Shown: positions 46,222 through 57,190 of the stretch, one piece after another
How positions within the stretch are numbered: the first letter of the stretch is position 1
Layout: the number at the start of each line of letters is the position of its first letter
Origin: Incurvaria masculella
Lineage: Eukaryota > Arthropoda > Insecta > Lepidoptera > Incurvariidae
Direction of reading: 5' to 3'
Length of the DNA: 64,000 nt
Assembly (NCBI GenBank): GCA_946894095.1
Contig: OX335657.1
Location: forward strand, 7,006,001-7,070,000
Notes under the pieces: model-generated
Told to the model about the DNA's origin: nothing
Database searches by the model: none
Seen by the model: the letters and a program-made list of their open reading frames with translations, nothing else
Program-made: the position numbers and the translations under genes

Positions 46222-47604
46222 TGTAGCGTCCGCCGCGCCGCCTTATGACGTAACGATACCAGGGGCGAGATTATCTTTTTGCATTGAGTGCGAGACAAGG
46301 ACGCAACGGCATCGCTCCCAGCAAGGTGCGAGCGAGATGCTGCACCGGATCTCGGCACTGGTGCACAAACAGCGCCGTTTGAGTTAAATTCGTTAGACAC
46401 AAGACAAGGACGCAACAGCAGCGCTCCCAGCAAGGTGCAAGCGAGATGCTGCACCGGATCTCGCCACTGGGGCCTTAGCGACGCCGATTGGGAATGTCGA
46501 AACACGCGGCAATCCTCCGCCGCGCCGCCCGCGGGACACGGGCAGAAGCGGGCAGCACCTTGAGACGCACGGTCGCGCCACGTGCTCCGACGAGTGCGGG
46601 TCCCGAGGCCGCGGAGTCAGGCGACATGAACAAAATGTGAAAACTTTCGCTCCCAAAAGTTGGTTGAGCTGTCCGCGTACCACCCTTCGCGAATATCGGC
46701 GCGCCCGCCGTGCCGCCGTGTTCCGTATCCGTGTGAGCAGCCGGGCGTGATCTACTTCGAGGCCACACCCACGCCTTCCGATGTCTTCAGCCCGTGGACC
46801 AGCAGCCACAGCTTCCGCCGTGCCCTGTCACAGTCGCCGGTCCGACATCTTCAACACGTAGACCCACCACCACAGCGTCGCCGTACGCCTGCTGGATCCC
46901 CGCACGGTACCTATACTCTAACGCCAGCCCCCCCGTAGAAATCTACGATGAAACCGCAAAGAGCGTCTATCAGGACCACCCATTGAAGCAGGACACCGCC
47001 CATTCGACTACGCACGACCTCGGACCCACCCCGAGCTCCCGGCATGGAACCCCGGCCATTTGGATATTAGGTTAGGCTAAGGCCGTGTTAGAACACCGCC
47101 TTGATTGTTAATTATTTATAGTCTTCTTTGTGCTTCTAAATATAGGCTATTTTAGGTAGATGGTTAGATCGCCACAGCCCAATTTTCTTAATTTGTAGGT
47201 GTCTTAAATAGGACAATGCCAGGGTGTATTTTTGATTGTCTGTTTGTGTTTTGTGCCTCAAATGGTCTATAATTTATTACATCTTTTTTGTACCTACTGT
47301 AGTCTGTTAATTCGCTATTCATCGATTCCCTACAAATTCACCCATTCCCAACCTGTGAACAGCCTCCCCCACACGCTGCAGAGCTGCCACCAAGTACATT
47401 CATGAGATCCCTCCTCTACACATCACACTTTATACACCGGCGTAACCACCTGGATATCTTGTAGCCTAATTAAATTACAACGAACCACCGGAAGATCCCT
47501 GGGCCCTTGAAACCCTATATATGTCTGTCGGTCTGTCCGTGGCAACCACTCCTACTTACTCATTTCTTCTAATGCATCACACCCTTTAAATTAAAAAGGC
47601 TACA
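46222..47604 (+). repeat. Gypsy 5' LTR
   Basis: TGTAGCGTC...AAGGCTACA, 1,383 bp. It contains two imperfect 109-bp direct repeats (GACAAGGACGCAAC at 46294 and 46403) in a GC-rich 5' half. The open frames seen here on both strands recur only because the LTR recurs and have no domains. Confidence 0.95.
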
Positions 47605-47621
47605 ATTGGCACCCGAACTGG
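47605..47621 (+). other. Gypsy primer binding site
   Basis: ATTGGCACCCGAACTGG directly after the LTR. It is the expected tRNA-complementary site, but the tRNA is not assigned. Confidence 0.75.
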
Positions 47622-48391
47622 TTTATTTTAATTTCCTATTTGTATATATTAATTATATTTATTTTATTATGGTACGCCTCACTTGTTTTATACACTACAA
47701 ATTAACTCTCCATTTCAGCCCTGACGGTAAGCAAATAGCGAATTAACAAAACTGAATATTAAATGTGTCAATAACGAGTTGTGTCCACCAACGTAATAGG
47801 TATATAGGTACTTACGCACGTTATTTCATTTTAGAATATCGAGTCTTGCAATAGCGCACGAAGGCGGTAACTCTCGCTCTTATAGGTGTGCACTGTTTCC
47901 TTAGGTTTTTAGGTCATCATATATTGGAAGCCGAGAGCAGAGCATATTCTTTGTCTTTCTCTCATTTCTTATAAATATAGCTTATAGCACGTTGCGCGTG
48001 GACAAATCGCGAGCACGTGAGCACGCGACCGGCCAGTCCCGCGATCCGGAACTTCTTGGGTTAGTATGAAACAACGAAATATAAAAAACTGAAATGTGCT
48101 GTTTCATTTAAGTGTATAATTTTATGTGTTCTTGATGCTTATGTATTGTGTGTGTAAATAACGTGTGTGAAATTTTTTTTTCTTCTCGCTTTATTCTCTT
48201 GCGTTGAACACGTAGGTTATATTTGGAAGTCAGGTTAACTACGTGCTTATTGTTAATCACTCGTTAAAACAAACCTTAATCTGTAGTTATCAGGCTTTCG
48301 TCTCGTTCGATCTAGTCGCGTGTCGCGTTAACGGAAATTTACGTAATTTTTTTTTAACTCATTTTAAGTAAGTTATTATAGGTACTACAAA
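47622..48391 (+). other. Gypsy 5' leader
   Basis: A 770-nt untranslated leader between the primer site and gag. No long ORF. The packaging signal is expected here but not identifiable. Confidence 0.6.
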
Positions 48392-49735
48392 ATGGAAAGC
48401 CAGGACCATTCCGTGTGCATTGACATGCCAGAGGACCAATTAATGATGTATGACAATCAATCCATAAATTCACAGTCGGAGGTTAATGTTGTAACACGTA
48501 GTGGTGGTGATTATGGACCCAGTTTTTTTTCCTTGGATAACGAATCCAACCAGTCATCTTCAAGTACCGTGGTAAAACCAGAAGGTCTCCACGAAAATTG
48601 TGTGTTCAATAAACATTACTACAACTTATCGTCCTGGAATCTAAAATATAGTGGTGAAACAGATGTACGTGAATTCATTGCCCGTGTCGAAGAGCTTACT
48701 TATGCGCGGAAATCTAACTATGACATCGTACTGAGATGTTTCATTGATTTGTTGTCGGGCACCGCTTTGAAATGGTTCCGTACCGTGAGGGATGGAGTTA
48801 CGAATTGGGACCAGCTTAAGAAAGCCTTGTTAGAGGAGTACGATAATATCGACTACGTTTTCGACACGGAATCCCGTATTCGCTCGTTAAAACAAAAACC
48901 TAACCAGAAGTTGTCAGATTTTGTAACAGATGTGAATGATTTGGCAAATAAAATCAAGGGTCAAATTTCCGATATCATGCTTTTCGAAATAATAAAACGA
49001 AATATGTTACCTAAGTACAATCAATGTCTGATTTACGGTACGATTAAAAATACTTGCGACCTTCTGGCGTATGGTAAGAAAGTTGAACGTTTTAATAATG
49101 AGGCCCCCTTCAGTAATATCAAATCAGAGGTGTCCAAAGTTAACAGTTATATTCCTAAAGCCGAGACAGTGTCGACTTCAAACACAAACGCTTGTCTCAA
49201 ATGTAAAAATACGGGCCATTCTTTTAAAAACTGCCCGAATATTTTAATACCTATCTGCTTTGACTGCGGCAAGCTAAATGTCACGTCCAAAAATTGTCCC
49301 ACATGTGCCGCGAAAGATAATCAAAATTCGAGGTCTACGCCTCAGCCCCACTCTCGGTTCACATCTCGTGCTGAAGTGTCACACCCACGCAGCGGACAAC
49401 AATACCCGCCGTGGTTTAACAATAATGCAGGCCAATTTAGTGTTAGGCAACAGAATCCTCCAACTTATATTAACAACGCCAACAATAATAATTTTAATGG
49501 CGGTCAACATCCTCGTTTTAGGCCAGTCTATTCAGGCCAATACAATAACTCTTACCGTCCTAGGGGTCAACAATACCGACCTTATTATCCGAACGCGAGT
49601 CACCCCCCGGCGACTCACTTTCACTCATCGAACTACGCCGATAGCGCACGCGAGCTGCCGCATAACAATATTCGAGCGATCGAGGCCCCCCCATCCCCCC
49701 CTCAATCTTCCGCTTCTCATACAAAAAACAGGTAA
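48392..49735 (+). CDS. Gypsy Gag polyprotein
   Basis: An intact frame of 447 residues with ATG in good context (AAAATGG). The middle carries the capsid-like retrotransposon Gag core (YSGETDVREFIARVEEL, LSGTALKWFRTV, about residues 85-135). A CCHC zinc knuckle, CLKCKNTGHSFKNC, starts at about residue 268, and a second Cys-rich motif without the His, CFDCGKLNVTSKNCPTC, at about 289. The tail is rich in Asn, Pro, Arg and Tyr. Gag assembles the particle and binds RNA. The last codons overlap the -1 slippery site, so a minority of ribosomes should continue into pol. Confidence 0.95.
   Translation: MESQDHSVCIDMPEDQLMMYDNQSINSQSEVNVVTRSGGDYGPSFFSLDNESNQSSSSTVVKPEGLHENCVFNKHYYNLSSWNLKYSGETDVREFIARVEELTYARKSNYDIVLRCFIDLLSGTALKWFRTVRDGVTNWDQLKKALLEEYDNIDYVFDTESRIRSLKQKPNQKLSDFVTDVNDLANKIKGQISDIMLFEIIKRNMLPKYNQCLIYGTIKNTCDLLAYGKKVERFNNEAPFSNIKSEVSKVNSYIPKAETVSTSNTNACLKCKNTGHSFKNCPNILIPICFDCGKLNVTSKNCPTCAAKDNQNSRSTPQPHSRFTSRAEVSHPRSGQQYPPWFNNNAGQFSVRQQNPPTYINNANNNNFNGGQHPRFRPVYSGQYNNSYRPRGQQYRPYYPNASHPPATHFHSSNYADSARELPHNNIRAIEAPPSPPQSSASHTKNR
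49723..49729 (+). promoter_or_regulatory. -1 ribosomal frameshift site A AAA AAC
   Basis: The heptamer is in phase with gag (aca-AAA-AAC-agg-taa), one codon before the gag stop at 49733. Slipping back one base gives an open frame from CAG at 49729 straight into protease. It fits the X XXY YYZ rule used by many retroelements. A downstream stem or pseudoknot is expected but was not worked out. Confidence 0.88.
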
Positions 49736-51225
49736 ACGCACCGGCGACTTATACCTCCTCGGAAGAATGGCATGACTGGTTAAAATTTGTTCATGACTTT
49801 CCGAAAGTTAGCCCGGTGCTATCAAACCAACATGGCGATAGGAGGCCTTACGTTCATTTCAAGTTAAATAATAAGGATTTTACAGCTCTATTAGATAGTG
49901 GAGCCGAGATAAATGTGTTTGGTAATAATTCACATCTTGAAATACTGAATATGGGATATACTTTAGACGAGTCCAAAATTTGTTCCGCCTCTACGGCAGA
50001 CGGGACTAAACAATTTAGTCCAGGCTCAATCCATTGTAATATCGTGGTCGACGGCATTGAAATTCCACTTACTTTTGAAGTTATTCCAGAAATTAAATCT
50101 GATTGCATTTTAGGCACAGAATTTTGGGAAAAGTCCGGTCTATCAAAAAAAATTTCCGGCTGTATAAATAAAAAAATCACTTTCCCCATTCCGTCAGAAT
50201 TTCAGATTTCTTCATTTAACATTGATGGGGCCATTAAAAAAATTAAAGATATTATTTCCAGCTTAGATATCATTAAAAGTAAAATTTCTAGCTTTAACAG
50301 CCCCCGTTCGAGCAAACATTATAAGTTGTTGGATGAATCACTTACTAAGTTATTGTTAGCTTTGGACGACATTCCGTCTAATAATAACCCGGACATTAAG
50401 TCGGCCCGCAAAATAGCCGTCGCTTCTGTGCAAGAGTCAATAGATGTCTTAGAACGCAAAGCGTATCGGCCGAATTCTCCCCCGCCCACCCTCCCTACGT
50501 ACGTGCCGCTCGCGTCGGTCGGTGAAACCAAGCCTTCTTCCGGAGCGCTCAATGCCACACATCGCGCTCAGAGCGCACAGCCCCCGCATTCTGTTTCTAA
50601 CGCGCAACAGCTGCATTCTATTTCTAACTCGAGTAATTGTAAACTTTCTCCAGATGAACAATTAATATTAAATAAAACGATAGAAAAGTTTGAGTCCATA
50701 TCTTTTGAAAAATGTGGCCTAGGTCGAACGCATCTTCTTGAATATGAAATTGATACGGAAGGTCCTCCAATCAAACAAAGGTTCTATCGCATGTCACCCT
50801 ACAAACAAAAGTTAGTGGACCAATTAATAGATGAAATGATAGACTTGGATGTTCTGGAACCATCATCGTCACCCTGGGCCAGTCCTGTGTTAGTAGTACC
50901 CAAGAAGGACAACTCCTTCCGCCTTTGCATGGACTCTCGTAAACTAAACGCTGTTACAAAAAAATGTAGTTATCCTCTCCCTCGCATAGATAACATTCTT
51001 GATAATTTAAAGGACGCAAAATATATTTCTTCCATTGACTTATCTAAGGCATTTCTTCAGCTCCCTCTGGCAGAATCGGCTAAGGAAAAGACAGCGATTA
51101 TCTCACAGGGCCGAGGCTTATTACAATTTAAGGTGGTCCCTTTTGGGCTATCTAACGCACCCCAGAATTTACAACGCCTGGTCGATGCGTTACTAAAACA
51201 GTTTTGCCAATCGATATCACATTGA
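49729..51225 (+). pseudogene. Gypsy Pol, N-terminal part (protease and start of RT), truncated
   Basis: It is entered by -1 frameshift from gag. It encodes aspartic protease FTALLDSGAEINVFG (catalytic Asp near codon 27 counted from 49816), a ~170-residue linker, and the start of reverse transcriptase (SPWASPVLVVPKKD, LCMDSRKLNAVT, SIDLSKAFLQLPL, PFGLSNAPQ). At 51195 the pol sequence is replaced by the element's own 3' region and the frame ends at 51225, before the catalytic YLDD. Polymerase, RNase H and integrase functions are therefore missing from this product. Confidence 0.92.
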
Positions 51226-51884
51226 TGTAAAGATTATCATTAGTAACATTTTGGTTAGCTTCAGTATTAATTATTACTTTTGCACTGTCAATTATAGTTC
51301 AGCAATTAATGTTATAGTCACTGTGACATTCTGGTCACTTTGTTAAATGTCTAGGGTACTTAAATTCTTTTTTTTTTTTGCTTGTTTTTTTTTGTTTTTT
51401 AAGTAACCGGGTATTATAGCGTCCGCCGCGCCGCCTTATGACGTAACGATACCAGGGGCGAGATTATCTTTTTGCATTGAGTGCGAGACAAGGACGCAAC
51501 GGCATCGCTCCCAGCAAGGTGCGAGCGAGATGCTGCACCGGATCTCGGCACTGGTGCACAAACAGCGCCGTTTGAGTTAAATTCGTTAGACACAAGACAA
51601 GGACGCAACAGCAGCGCTCCCAGCAAGGTGCAAGCGAGATGCTGCACCGGATCTCGCCACTGGGGCCTTAGCGACGCCGATTGGGAATGTCGAAACACGC
51701 GGCAATCCTCCGCCGCGCCGCCCGCGGGACACGGGCAGAAGCGGGCAGCACCTTGAGACGCACGGTCGCGCCACGTGCTCCGACGAGTGCGGGTCCCGAG
51801 GCCGCGGATTCAGGCGACATGAACAAAATGTGAAAACTTTCGCTCCCAAAAGTTGGTTGAGCTGTCCGCGTACCACCCTTCGCG
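51194..51884 (+). repeat. Misplaced copy of the gypsy 3' region and LTR start inside pol
   Basis: 691 bp match 57401-58092: ~220 bp from just before the 3' LTR plus the first 470 bp of the LTR. The visible differences are one T in a T run and LTR base 2, where TG becomes TA (51416). It carries T at the LTR position where the two LTRs differ, like the 3' LTR. The junctions have 2-bp microhomology (TA on the left, CG on the right). After it, pol resumes 465 bp upstream of where it stopped. Confidence 0.92.
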
Positions 51885-54458
51885 CATCTTCTTGAATATG
51901 AAATTGATACGGAAGGTCCTCCAATCAAACAAAGGTTCTATCGCATGTCACCCTACAAACAAAAGTTAGTGGACCAATTAATAGATGAAATGATAGACTT
52001 GGATGTTCTGGAACCATCATCGTCACCCTGGGCCAGTCCTGTGTTAGTAGTACCCAAGAAGGACAACTCCTTCCGCCTTTGCATGGACTCTCGTAAACTA
52101 AACGCTGTTACAAAAAAATGTAGTTATCCTCTCCCTCGCATAGATAACATTCTTGATAATTTAAAGGACGCAAAATATATTTCTTCCATTGACTTATCTA
52201 AGGCATTTCTTCAGCTCCCTCTGGCAGAATCGGCTAAGGAAAAGACAGCGATTATCTCACAGGGCCGAGGCTTATTACAATTTAAGGTGGTCCCTTTTGG
52301 GCTATCTAACGCACCCCAGAATTTACAACGCCTGGTCGATGCGTTACTACCAGGTGCAGAATTCGATGACCATGTGTTTGGTTATCTAGACGACCTAATT
52401 ATAATTTCCAACAATTTTGCAGACCATATTTCTTACCTTGACAAAGTTTACGAACGTTTACATTTCGCTAACCTAACAGTTAACCTAAAGAAGTGTGAAT
52501 TTCTAAAATCTGAGCTGAAATATCTTGGTTACGTTATAAACGAGTTCGGCTTAAAGACTGACCCAGCCAAAGTGGAGGCAGTGAAAAACTTTCCAACACC
52601 CAAATGTGTCAAAGATGTACGCAGTTTCTTAGGACTAGCTTCCTACTACCGCCGTTTCATCAAAAATTTCTCTACTATTGCGGCGCCCCTGTCCAATCTC
52701 ACAAGTTCCATCTCTGAAAAATATTCAAAATTTAATTGGACACCTGAGGCAGAGGCAGCCTTCGTAAAATTAAAATCCGCCCTCACTTCAGCCCCAGTTT
52801 TATGTGTTCCCAATTTTGAAGCCCCCTTTTTCCTCCACTGTGATGCAAGTTTAGTGGGAATTGGTTCAGCAGTTGTACAAAAGGACGCAAATTTTCAGGA
52901 ACACCCCGTAGCTTACTATTCGAGAACGCTAACAAAACAAGAGCAAGGTTTTTCTACCACCGAAAGGGAATTACTTAGTATTGTGGAAGCTACCACACAT
53001 TTTAGACATTACCTAGAAGGAACTCATTTCACGATTGTGACTGACCATGAAAGCTTGAAATGGTTATATAAACTCGAGAACCCCACGGGCAGGCTCGCCC
53101 GTTGGTCTACTAGGCTCTCGCAATTCTCCTTTGATATCGTCCACAAGAAAGGCAAACTCCATGTTGTCCCGGACGCGTTGTCACGTATTAAGATCGAAAG
53201 TGTAAACTCATCCAACCCAAACGTTCCTATAACTGATGAGTGGTTTTTGAAAATAAAAAATAGTATACAAAAATCACCCGCTAGTTACCCGAACTTTAGG
53301 TTGGAAGACGATAAGCTCTTTCGTTTTTGCAAACCTAAATTCAATCTTTTAAATTCATTTTCATGGAAAGAAGTTATTCCCGCTGACCATATTAAACAGC
53401 TAGTAACTGCTACTCACGAGAGCCCTCTATCGGCACACCTTGGCCCATTTAAATGTTTTAAAAAGTTACAACTGAATTATTACTGGCCCAACATGTTTCC
53501 TTCAATCAAATCAATCTTAAGTTCGTGTGAAGTTTGTTTGGCATTTAAAGCTAATAATCAGCTACCCCATGGTAAAATGTTATTTCAGAAGAAGGTCTAC
53601 GCTCCAATGCAAACATTAAGTTGCGATCTCATTGGTCCTCTGCCGAGGTCTTATTCAGGACACGCATACTTGCTTACTGTAGTTGACATTTTCTCCAAAT
53701 TTGTATGGTTATGCCCACTTAGAAAAGCCAATAGTAAGTCAATAATTAAATTCATTGAAAATGAGATTTTCCTAGTCTATGGCGTGCCATATTGTATGAT
53801 AAGTGATAATGGCGTGCAGTTCGTCTCTAACGAGTTTCAGGCACTTTTAAAAAGGTATAATATCCCTAAATTTTTCAAAAATTGTGTCTATTTCCCACAA
53901 AACAATCCAGTGGAAAGACACAATCGTACCATTGAATTAGCCATTGCTTCTTATGTTGAGACAGACCATAGAAACTGGACTAAAAATTTACCTAAGATTC
54001 AGGCAGCTTTAAATAGCCATGTCAGCTTAGCCCATGGGTTTTCACCCAATTTTGTAATGACAGGTAGAGAACTCATCTTCGATGGTCGATTCCATAAATT
54101 TGCAGATTTCACTAAATTAGAGGAGTTAATTATCGATGGTCGCGACGAATGGACCACTAGCTTAAAATCATTGGCAAGCGTTTTTCATCAAATCCAAGCG
54201 AACCTGACTCAAGCATATCAAGCTAATGCCAAACGCTACAACCTTCGTCGTTCAGTGATACATTTCAATGTAGGTGACATAGTCTGGCGTCGATCCCATG
54301 TTCAATCGGACGCCGCTAAATTCTTTTCAAATAAATTAGCCCCTCGTTTTATTAAATCTGTGGTCCTTGAGAAAAAATCTGAAAATACATACATTTTGGG
54401 CAACATGGATGGTTCCAAGGCAGGCCTAATACATGTGAGTGATATTATTAAATACTAA
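51885..54458 (+). CDS. Gypsy Pol, RT-RNase H-integrase part
   Basis: 51885-52349 repeats 50731-51195 exactly as far as read, then pol continues uninterrupted. From the ATG at 51945 (837 codons): RT with FGYLDDL (Y147-D150), RNase H with FFLHCDAS (D300) and TDHESLKWL, integrase zinc-binding HLGPFKCF...CEVC, and catalytic D561, D621, E657, which gives an exact DD35E spacing. It ends at 54456-54458. The domains look intact, but this part is cut off from gag and protease, so it could be translated only by internal initiation. Confidence 0.93.
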   Translation, partial: HLLEYEIDTEGPPIKQRFYRMSPYKQKLVDQLIDEMIDLDVLEPSSSPWASPVLVVPKKDNSFRLCMDSRKLNAVTKKCSYPLPRIDNILDNLKDAKYISSIDLSKAFLQLPLAESAKEKTAIISQGRGLLQFKVVPFGLSNAPQNLQRLVDALLPGAEFDDHVFGYLDDLIIISNNFADHISYLDKVYERLHFANLTVNLKKCEFLKSELKYLGYVINEFGLKTDPAKVEAVKNFPTPKCVKDVRSFLGLASYYRRFIKNFSTIAAPLSNLTSSISEKYSKFNWTPEAEAAFVKLKSALTSAPVLCVPNFEAPFFLHCDASLVGIGSAVVQKDANFQEHPVAYYSRTLTKQEQGFSTTERELLSIVEATTHFRHYLEGTHFTIVTDHESLKWLYKLENPTGRLARWSTRLSQFSFDIVHKKGKLHVVPDALSRIKIESVNSSNPNVPITDEWFLKIKNSIQKSPASYPNFRLEDDKLFRFCKPKFNLLNSFSWKEVIPADHIKQLVTATHESPLSAHLGPFKCFKKLQLNYYWPNMFPSIKSILSSCEVCLAFKANNQLPHGKMLFQKKVYAPMQTLSCDLIGPLPRSYSGHAYLLTVVDIFSKFVWLCPLRKANSKSIIKFIENEIFLVYGVPYCMISDNGVQFVSNEFQALLKRYNIPKFFKNCVYFPQNNPVERHNRTIELAIASYVETDHRNWTKNLPKIQAALNSHVSLAHGFSPNFVMTGRELIFDGRFHKFADFTKLEELIIDGRDEWTTSLKSLASVFHQIQANLTQAYQANAKRYNLRRSVIHFNVGDIVWRRSHVQSDAAKFFSNKLAPRFIKSVVLEKKSENTYILGNMDGSKAGLIHVSDIIKY

Positions 54459-54713
54459 AAAAAAAAATTAATTAAAACTTTTGTTGAACTGGTTTGCATT
54501 TCTTTGATATATTTGGTCATAAATTTAAACAATAACTTTAAGTAACAATAAGTTACAAAATTTTTAAATGGTTAAATTCTCTATTAAATTGTATCTTGTG
54601 TCACACGCCCTAAAAAGGAGCCAGGTGTCAAGGGATACATGGATGACGGTAATTCTTGGAGAAGTTTTTTTAGTAAAACAAGCTATACTCCAATAGTTAG
54701 GTTAGGGTCGGTC

Positions 54714-55340
54714 GTGCGCGGTTGTTTTTTTTGGAATATTTTTCGAACGCACGTTAATATCTAAAGCCTTATTGAAAAAATATCCCGTGAACGGTATTGG
54801 CAAGGGAATTCACGTTAATAAATAAAAAGCCCTATCCTTGCTCACGGACGGTTACGTGGGAATCCGTGTTATAAATCTAAGCCTTATCCCGCATCTAGGT
54901 GTTCGGTCACAAATCATGCCGACACACTACCTAGGTTAGATTCGTTTTGGTATGTTTATTTAAGTTTTAGTATATGTCTTGTTCTTGGAAAATTTTGTCT
55001 TTGGAAAAAAATATATTTTGTCTTTTAAAAAAAAAAATGTGCTTGTGTCACAATGTACTATTGGGTACACGTGTGTCCTGGGCGATATGGAACGCGGTCG
55101 AGTTAACGTTCTTTGTTATAAATTAAAGCCTTATCGACTCACCGGTGCGCGGTTTTTTATGGTATTTTTGAAACGCACGTTAAACGCCCAAGCCTTATTC
55201 AAAATATCCCGCAGGACGGTTTGTTGAGAATCCTGCGTAGCAAAAATAAAGCCTTATCTCTCAAACTTATGTGTACGGTCACTCTTGTGTCGTCACAGCT
55301 GGAGGCGGTTGTAGAACCTCCATATAAATATAAGCCTTAT
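54714..55340 (+). ncRNA. Array of seven covarying stem-loop units (CGGT...GAA / AAGCCTTAT)
   Basis: Units: 54714-54772, 54787-54835, 54843-54887, 55090-55134, 55145-55198, 55210-55257, 55301-55340. Each has a 5-7-bp stem, CGGT at the 5' side of the loop, GAA or TAA at its 3' side, the paired stem strand, a 10-16-nt AT-rich spacer and AAGCC(T/C)TAT. Stems are GTGCG, GTGAA, ACGGA, GAACG, GTGCG, CAGGA and GGAGG, each perfectly paired. A looser eighth unit may lie at 54895-54935. Conserved loop edges with changing but paired stems indicate an RNA structure under selection, perhaps a packaging, export or protein-binding element. The role is inference. Confidence 0.8.
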
Positions 55341-56662
55341 CTACACTCCACATTGTTCGAATCCGTTAAAATCAGTTCGACAAATTCTTAGTTAGGTTAG
55401 GGTCTTTCACAGACGTCCGCGAAGCAAACCAGCCTCGCGTTCGTCGGGTTTTTTTTTCTTCTCTCTCTTTCTTTTACCTCCACCTCACTTAACCTCACCC
55501 CTCACCCTATTCCCTAGCAAGCTTGCGCCCTCCCACCCTAACACCAACCACCTTACCCAACCCAGTATGATAGATAATTTAAAAGAAAGGATACGACAGG
55601 ATAAGTGAATGATGATGTAAGCAAGTGGTTCCTACCCTTTTCCCCATATCTGTCCTCTGTCACTAGTAAGTGGTCTCAACCGAGTCACTTACGTAGACAA
55701 GGCATACAGCGCATTCACCGCGCTTTATTTTATGTTAGTTCTTTTGGTTATTCTCTATTTTTTTTTCTCTTTTCTTTTTTTTTTCTTTTAACAGCTATAG
55801 TGTACTGTAACGGGCAACACGTCGCGTCAGACACGTTCAGCTGAAAACACATAATGGTGTATTTCGTGATAGATGCCGCCTCCCATGAGGGGGGCAAAAT
55901 TCTATAGAATCTCTAGGTGCAGGCCATACCCCATTTAACGCTTCTCGACAGGCGGTGCACTAGGCACCTACCTAGGGCCAAGATGAGACACGAGACAGTT
56001 CGCGTGTCTTGATCTGAAGGGGTTTTACGAGTTCTCACTCTGAGGCTCACCAATTACAACCAGTTTTTTTATGTTAAGTCGGCATAATAAGACTGGTTGG
56101 GTTGCATTATTTAGTTTTAAGTTCCAAACAACCATACCCTCCCAACACATGTTCTCTGTACATACCTGTATATAAAAATACTTATAAGTCGTATTTAGAT
56201 AAAATTTACTCTAGGTAAGAACAAGGATATGACATTTATAAAGCGTCCCTTATAAAAAGGCACTTATTATTTTGGATTTTGAGCGTCTACGGGTTAAATG
56301 TTAATGACGTTTCCCATAGGATTCTATTCGGTTAATGTAAACCATTTTGAAGACTGCTGAGTCTTATTTGCCAAATCATTTCATGTGTCTCAAAACGCGT
56401 TCGTGAGTGTTGGTAAAACTTTCGTATTAATTGTACAATTGTAAATATTGCTAATTTTAGTTTAAACTTAAAATTAATTTATAGGCGCACAATAGCGACC
56501 AATAAGAGTAGGAACTCTAAATAAATATGGCATAGTGAGCCACTGAACATATAAACTCTCGGAAAGACAAAATTAAACACGGATTTTGAGAAAATTCAAA
56601 TTGTATTAAGATATAAACATGCTAATTATATAAATACAATTAAAATACTTAAGCGTAGGTAC

Positions 56663-56692
56663 TTAGTTAGTTAGTTAGTTAGTTAGTTAGTT
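56663..56692. repeat. (TTAG)n microsatellite
   Basis: Seven TTAG units. It is not the insect telomere repeat TTAGG. Confidence 0.9.
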
Positions 56693-56821
56693 CGCGTTCA
56701 GAGTGACACATCTTAAGTAGGATGTCGCTAGACACATTATAGTATTTAGAAAGTATACGGAATGTTAGAAATATAATGTCCGGAACACACAGTGGTTCCT
56801 ACTATCGCTTTAATAATGCTG

Positions 56822-57190
56822 GTGGACACAACTTCGCTTAATAATGTTTTCTCATACTTGTCTTAATCCTTATTATTGAAAATACACTCAAGGACAAAAC
56901 TTCCTTTATTGATGTTTTTTTTTTTCTTAAATTATTTGTCTTAATTCTTATTATCGAAAGTACACTCATAGATACAACTTCTTTAGTGATGTTTATTTTT
57001 ATACGTATCTCAATTTTCCTTATTATTGAAAGTACACTCAAGGACACAACTTGTTCTCTTTATGCCTTGCTTTTCTTGTTTTTATTTAAAAAAAAAAGAC
57101 ATTCATGAATATAATTTCGGCTAGTAATGTTTCTTCTCATACTCGTCTTATACTTTTTATTAATAATGAAAGTCAACTTAAAGGATATAA
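56822..57190. repeat. ~80-bp diverged tandem repeats
   Basis: About five units share CTTATTATTGAAA, GTACACTCAAGGACACAACTT and a T-rich stretch, with spacing 73-85 bp. Confidence 0.8.

Noticed and set aside
46222..47075. Long overlapping frames on both strands in the gypsy LTRs (for example 46393-46809 minus, 46794-47075 plus)
   Set aside because: They repeat at 51414 and 57607 only because the LTR repeats, are on both strands at once, are GC-driven and have no domains.
56663..56692. Telomeric repeat
   Set aside because: The unit is TTAG, not TTAGG, and the run is short and inside the gypsy element.
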